Made by a program: the position numbers and the translations under genes. 6,333 nt of DNA from an uncultured Ezakiella sp. Lineage in GTDB: Bacteria; Bacillota; Clostridia; Tissierellales; Peptoniphilaceae. The notes under the pieces are model-generated. The model saw only the letters and a program-made list of their open reading frames with translations. It ran no database searches and was not told where the DNA came from. Numbering within the stretch: position 1 is the stretch's first letter; each line of letters starts with the position of its first letter. Of this stretch, positions 5,838 to 6,333 are shown one piece after another. The stretch is from the NCBI GenBank assembly GCA_947293975.1, contig CAMYPV010000064.1, forward strand, positions 1-6,333, given 5' to 3'.

Positions 5838-6333
5838 AAGCCTCCATATTTGCATTTATAATTGAAGCCGCTGAAAATCCTGCTAACTCAGAACGTAAAA
5901 TTCTAGAAAATAATCTTGTTGACTTAACATTGTTCGATTTTGCAAAATCAACCTCATCTTTACTAAATCCACCCTCTGGCCCAACAAAAATTCCAATTGA
6001 TTTAATTGAATCATCAATAACATCCTTTATATAACAAGTATCCTCATTTTCATATAATATTATCGATAAATCATTTTCACGTGAATTTTTTATAGCATCC
6101 TTAAATTTCATTGGCTTATTAATTTTTGGAATAAAATTTCCTTTCGATTGTTGGGCAGCTTCTTTTAAAATTTCATAATTTCTATCATTATCAAAATCTA
6201 AATTTTTAGTAGGTCCAACATACTCACTTAAAATCGGCACAAATTTCTTTACACCCAATGCTGTACAAAGTTTAAACACAGTTTCCATTTTCTTCTTATC
6301 AATTATAGATTGATATAAAGTAATTTCTACTAA
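5821..6333 (-). CDS. rsmE: 16S rRNA (uracil(1498)-N3)-methyltransferase RsmE, partial (N-terminus off the window)
   Basis: RsmE methylates N3 of U1498 in 16S rRNA at the decoding centre. The visible 170 residues are the C-terminal SPOUT (trefoil-knot) methyltransferase domain. The frame is open to the window edge, where it reads EITLYQSIIDKKKMETVFK, so the ATG at 6288 is an internal methionine and not the start. About 75 residues with the N-terminal PUA-like domain are missing, judged against the usual length of about 245. Recognisable elements, counted in the visible fragment, are EAAQQSKG (58-65), the SAM-binding loop VGPEGGF (117-123) and RILRSELA (144-151), a variant of the common RILRTETA. 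Its stop lies 17 nt inside mtaB. In related Firmicutes prmA often lies upstream, which cannot be checked here. Confidence 0.93.
   Translation of the reverse strand, partial: LVEITLYQSIIDKKKMETVFKLCTALGVKKFVPILSEYVGPTKNLDFDNDRNYEILKEAAQQSKGNFIPKINKPMKFKDAIKNSRENDLSIILYENEDTCYIKDVIDDSIKSIGIFVGPEGGFSKDEVDFAKSNNVKSTRLFSRILRSELAGFSAASIINANMEAYEGKN

Noticed and set aside
1..6333. CRISPR array, tRNA, rRNA, insertion sequence, phage gene, toxin-antitoxin or defence system
   Set aside because: No regularly spaced repeats, tRNA-like folds, transposase or defence-related motifs were seen on either strand; the genes present account for nearly every base.

Overview
This is a 6.3 kb contig end from a very AT-rich genome. 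The genes suggest a low-GC Gram-positive anaerobe (Bacillota: Clostridia or Tissierellia). Supporting signs are strong GGAGG ribosome binding sites, consensus sigma-A-type promoters, an rsmE-mtaB-HIT cluster, a ComEC homologue, a split ThrE-type exporter and an SLH-domain surface protein. A Peptoniphilaceae-like host is a guess from base composition and gene content, not a demonstrated assignment. Bases 2-35 are not biological: they match the Illumina Nextera read-2 adapter with one mismatch, so the left end is untrimmed library sequence.

Layout. From 1441 leftwards (minus strand) runs the 5' part of comEC, cut off by the adapter; its frame is open for 468 codons. A short intergenic region (1442-1544) separates it from a divergent plus-strand operon (1545-2755). 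That operon encodes the two halves of a ThrE/YjjP-YjjB-type exporter, coupled by an ATGA overlap. A perfect 12-bp inverted repeat (2762-2788) forms a terminator shared with the convergent minus-strand genes. Those are a secreted SLH-domain protein (2780-3727) and, upstream and coupled by ATGA, a small membrane protein with a degenerate DUF1232/YkvA-like segment (3724-4152), driven by a near-consensus promoter (4170-4198). Further upstream on the minus strand is a tightly overlapping RNA-modification and nucleotide-hydrolase operon: rsmE (partial, runs off the right edge), mtaB and a HIT-family hydrolase, ending in its own hairpin terminator (4200-4221).

Functionally the window is mostly conserved housekeeping: rRNA and tRNA modification, a HIT hydrolase, a small-solute exporter and the DNA-uptake channel. 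The least-described part is the DUF1232-like/SLH pair, whose products look like one inner-membrane and one surface-attached protein made from one message. I see no phage, insertion sequence, CRISPR array, tRNA, rRNA or defence system. The region is ordinary; the findings are start-site corrections, compact regulatory layouts, one uncharacterised gene pair and one sequencing artefact. No stretch over 300 bases lacks a gene.
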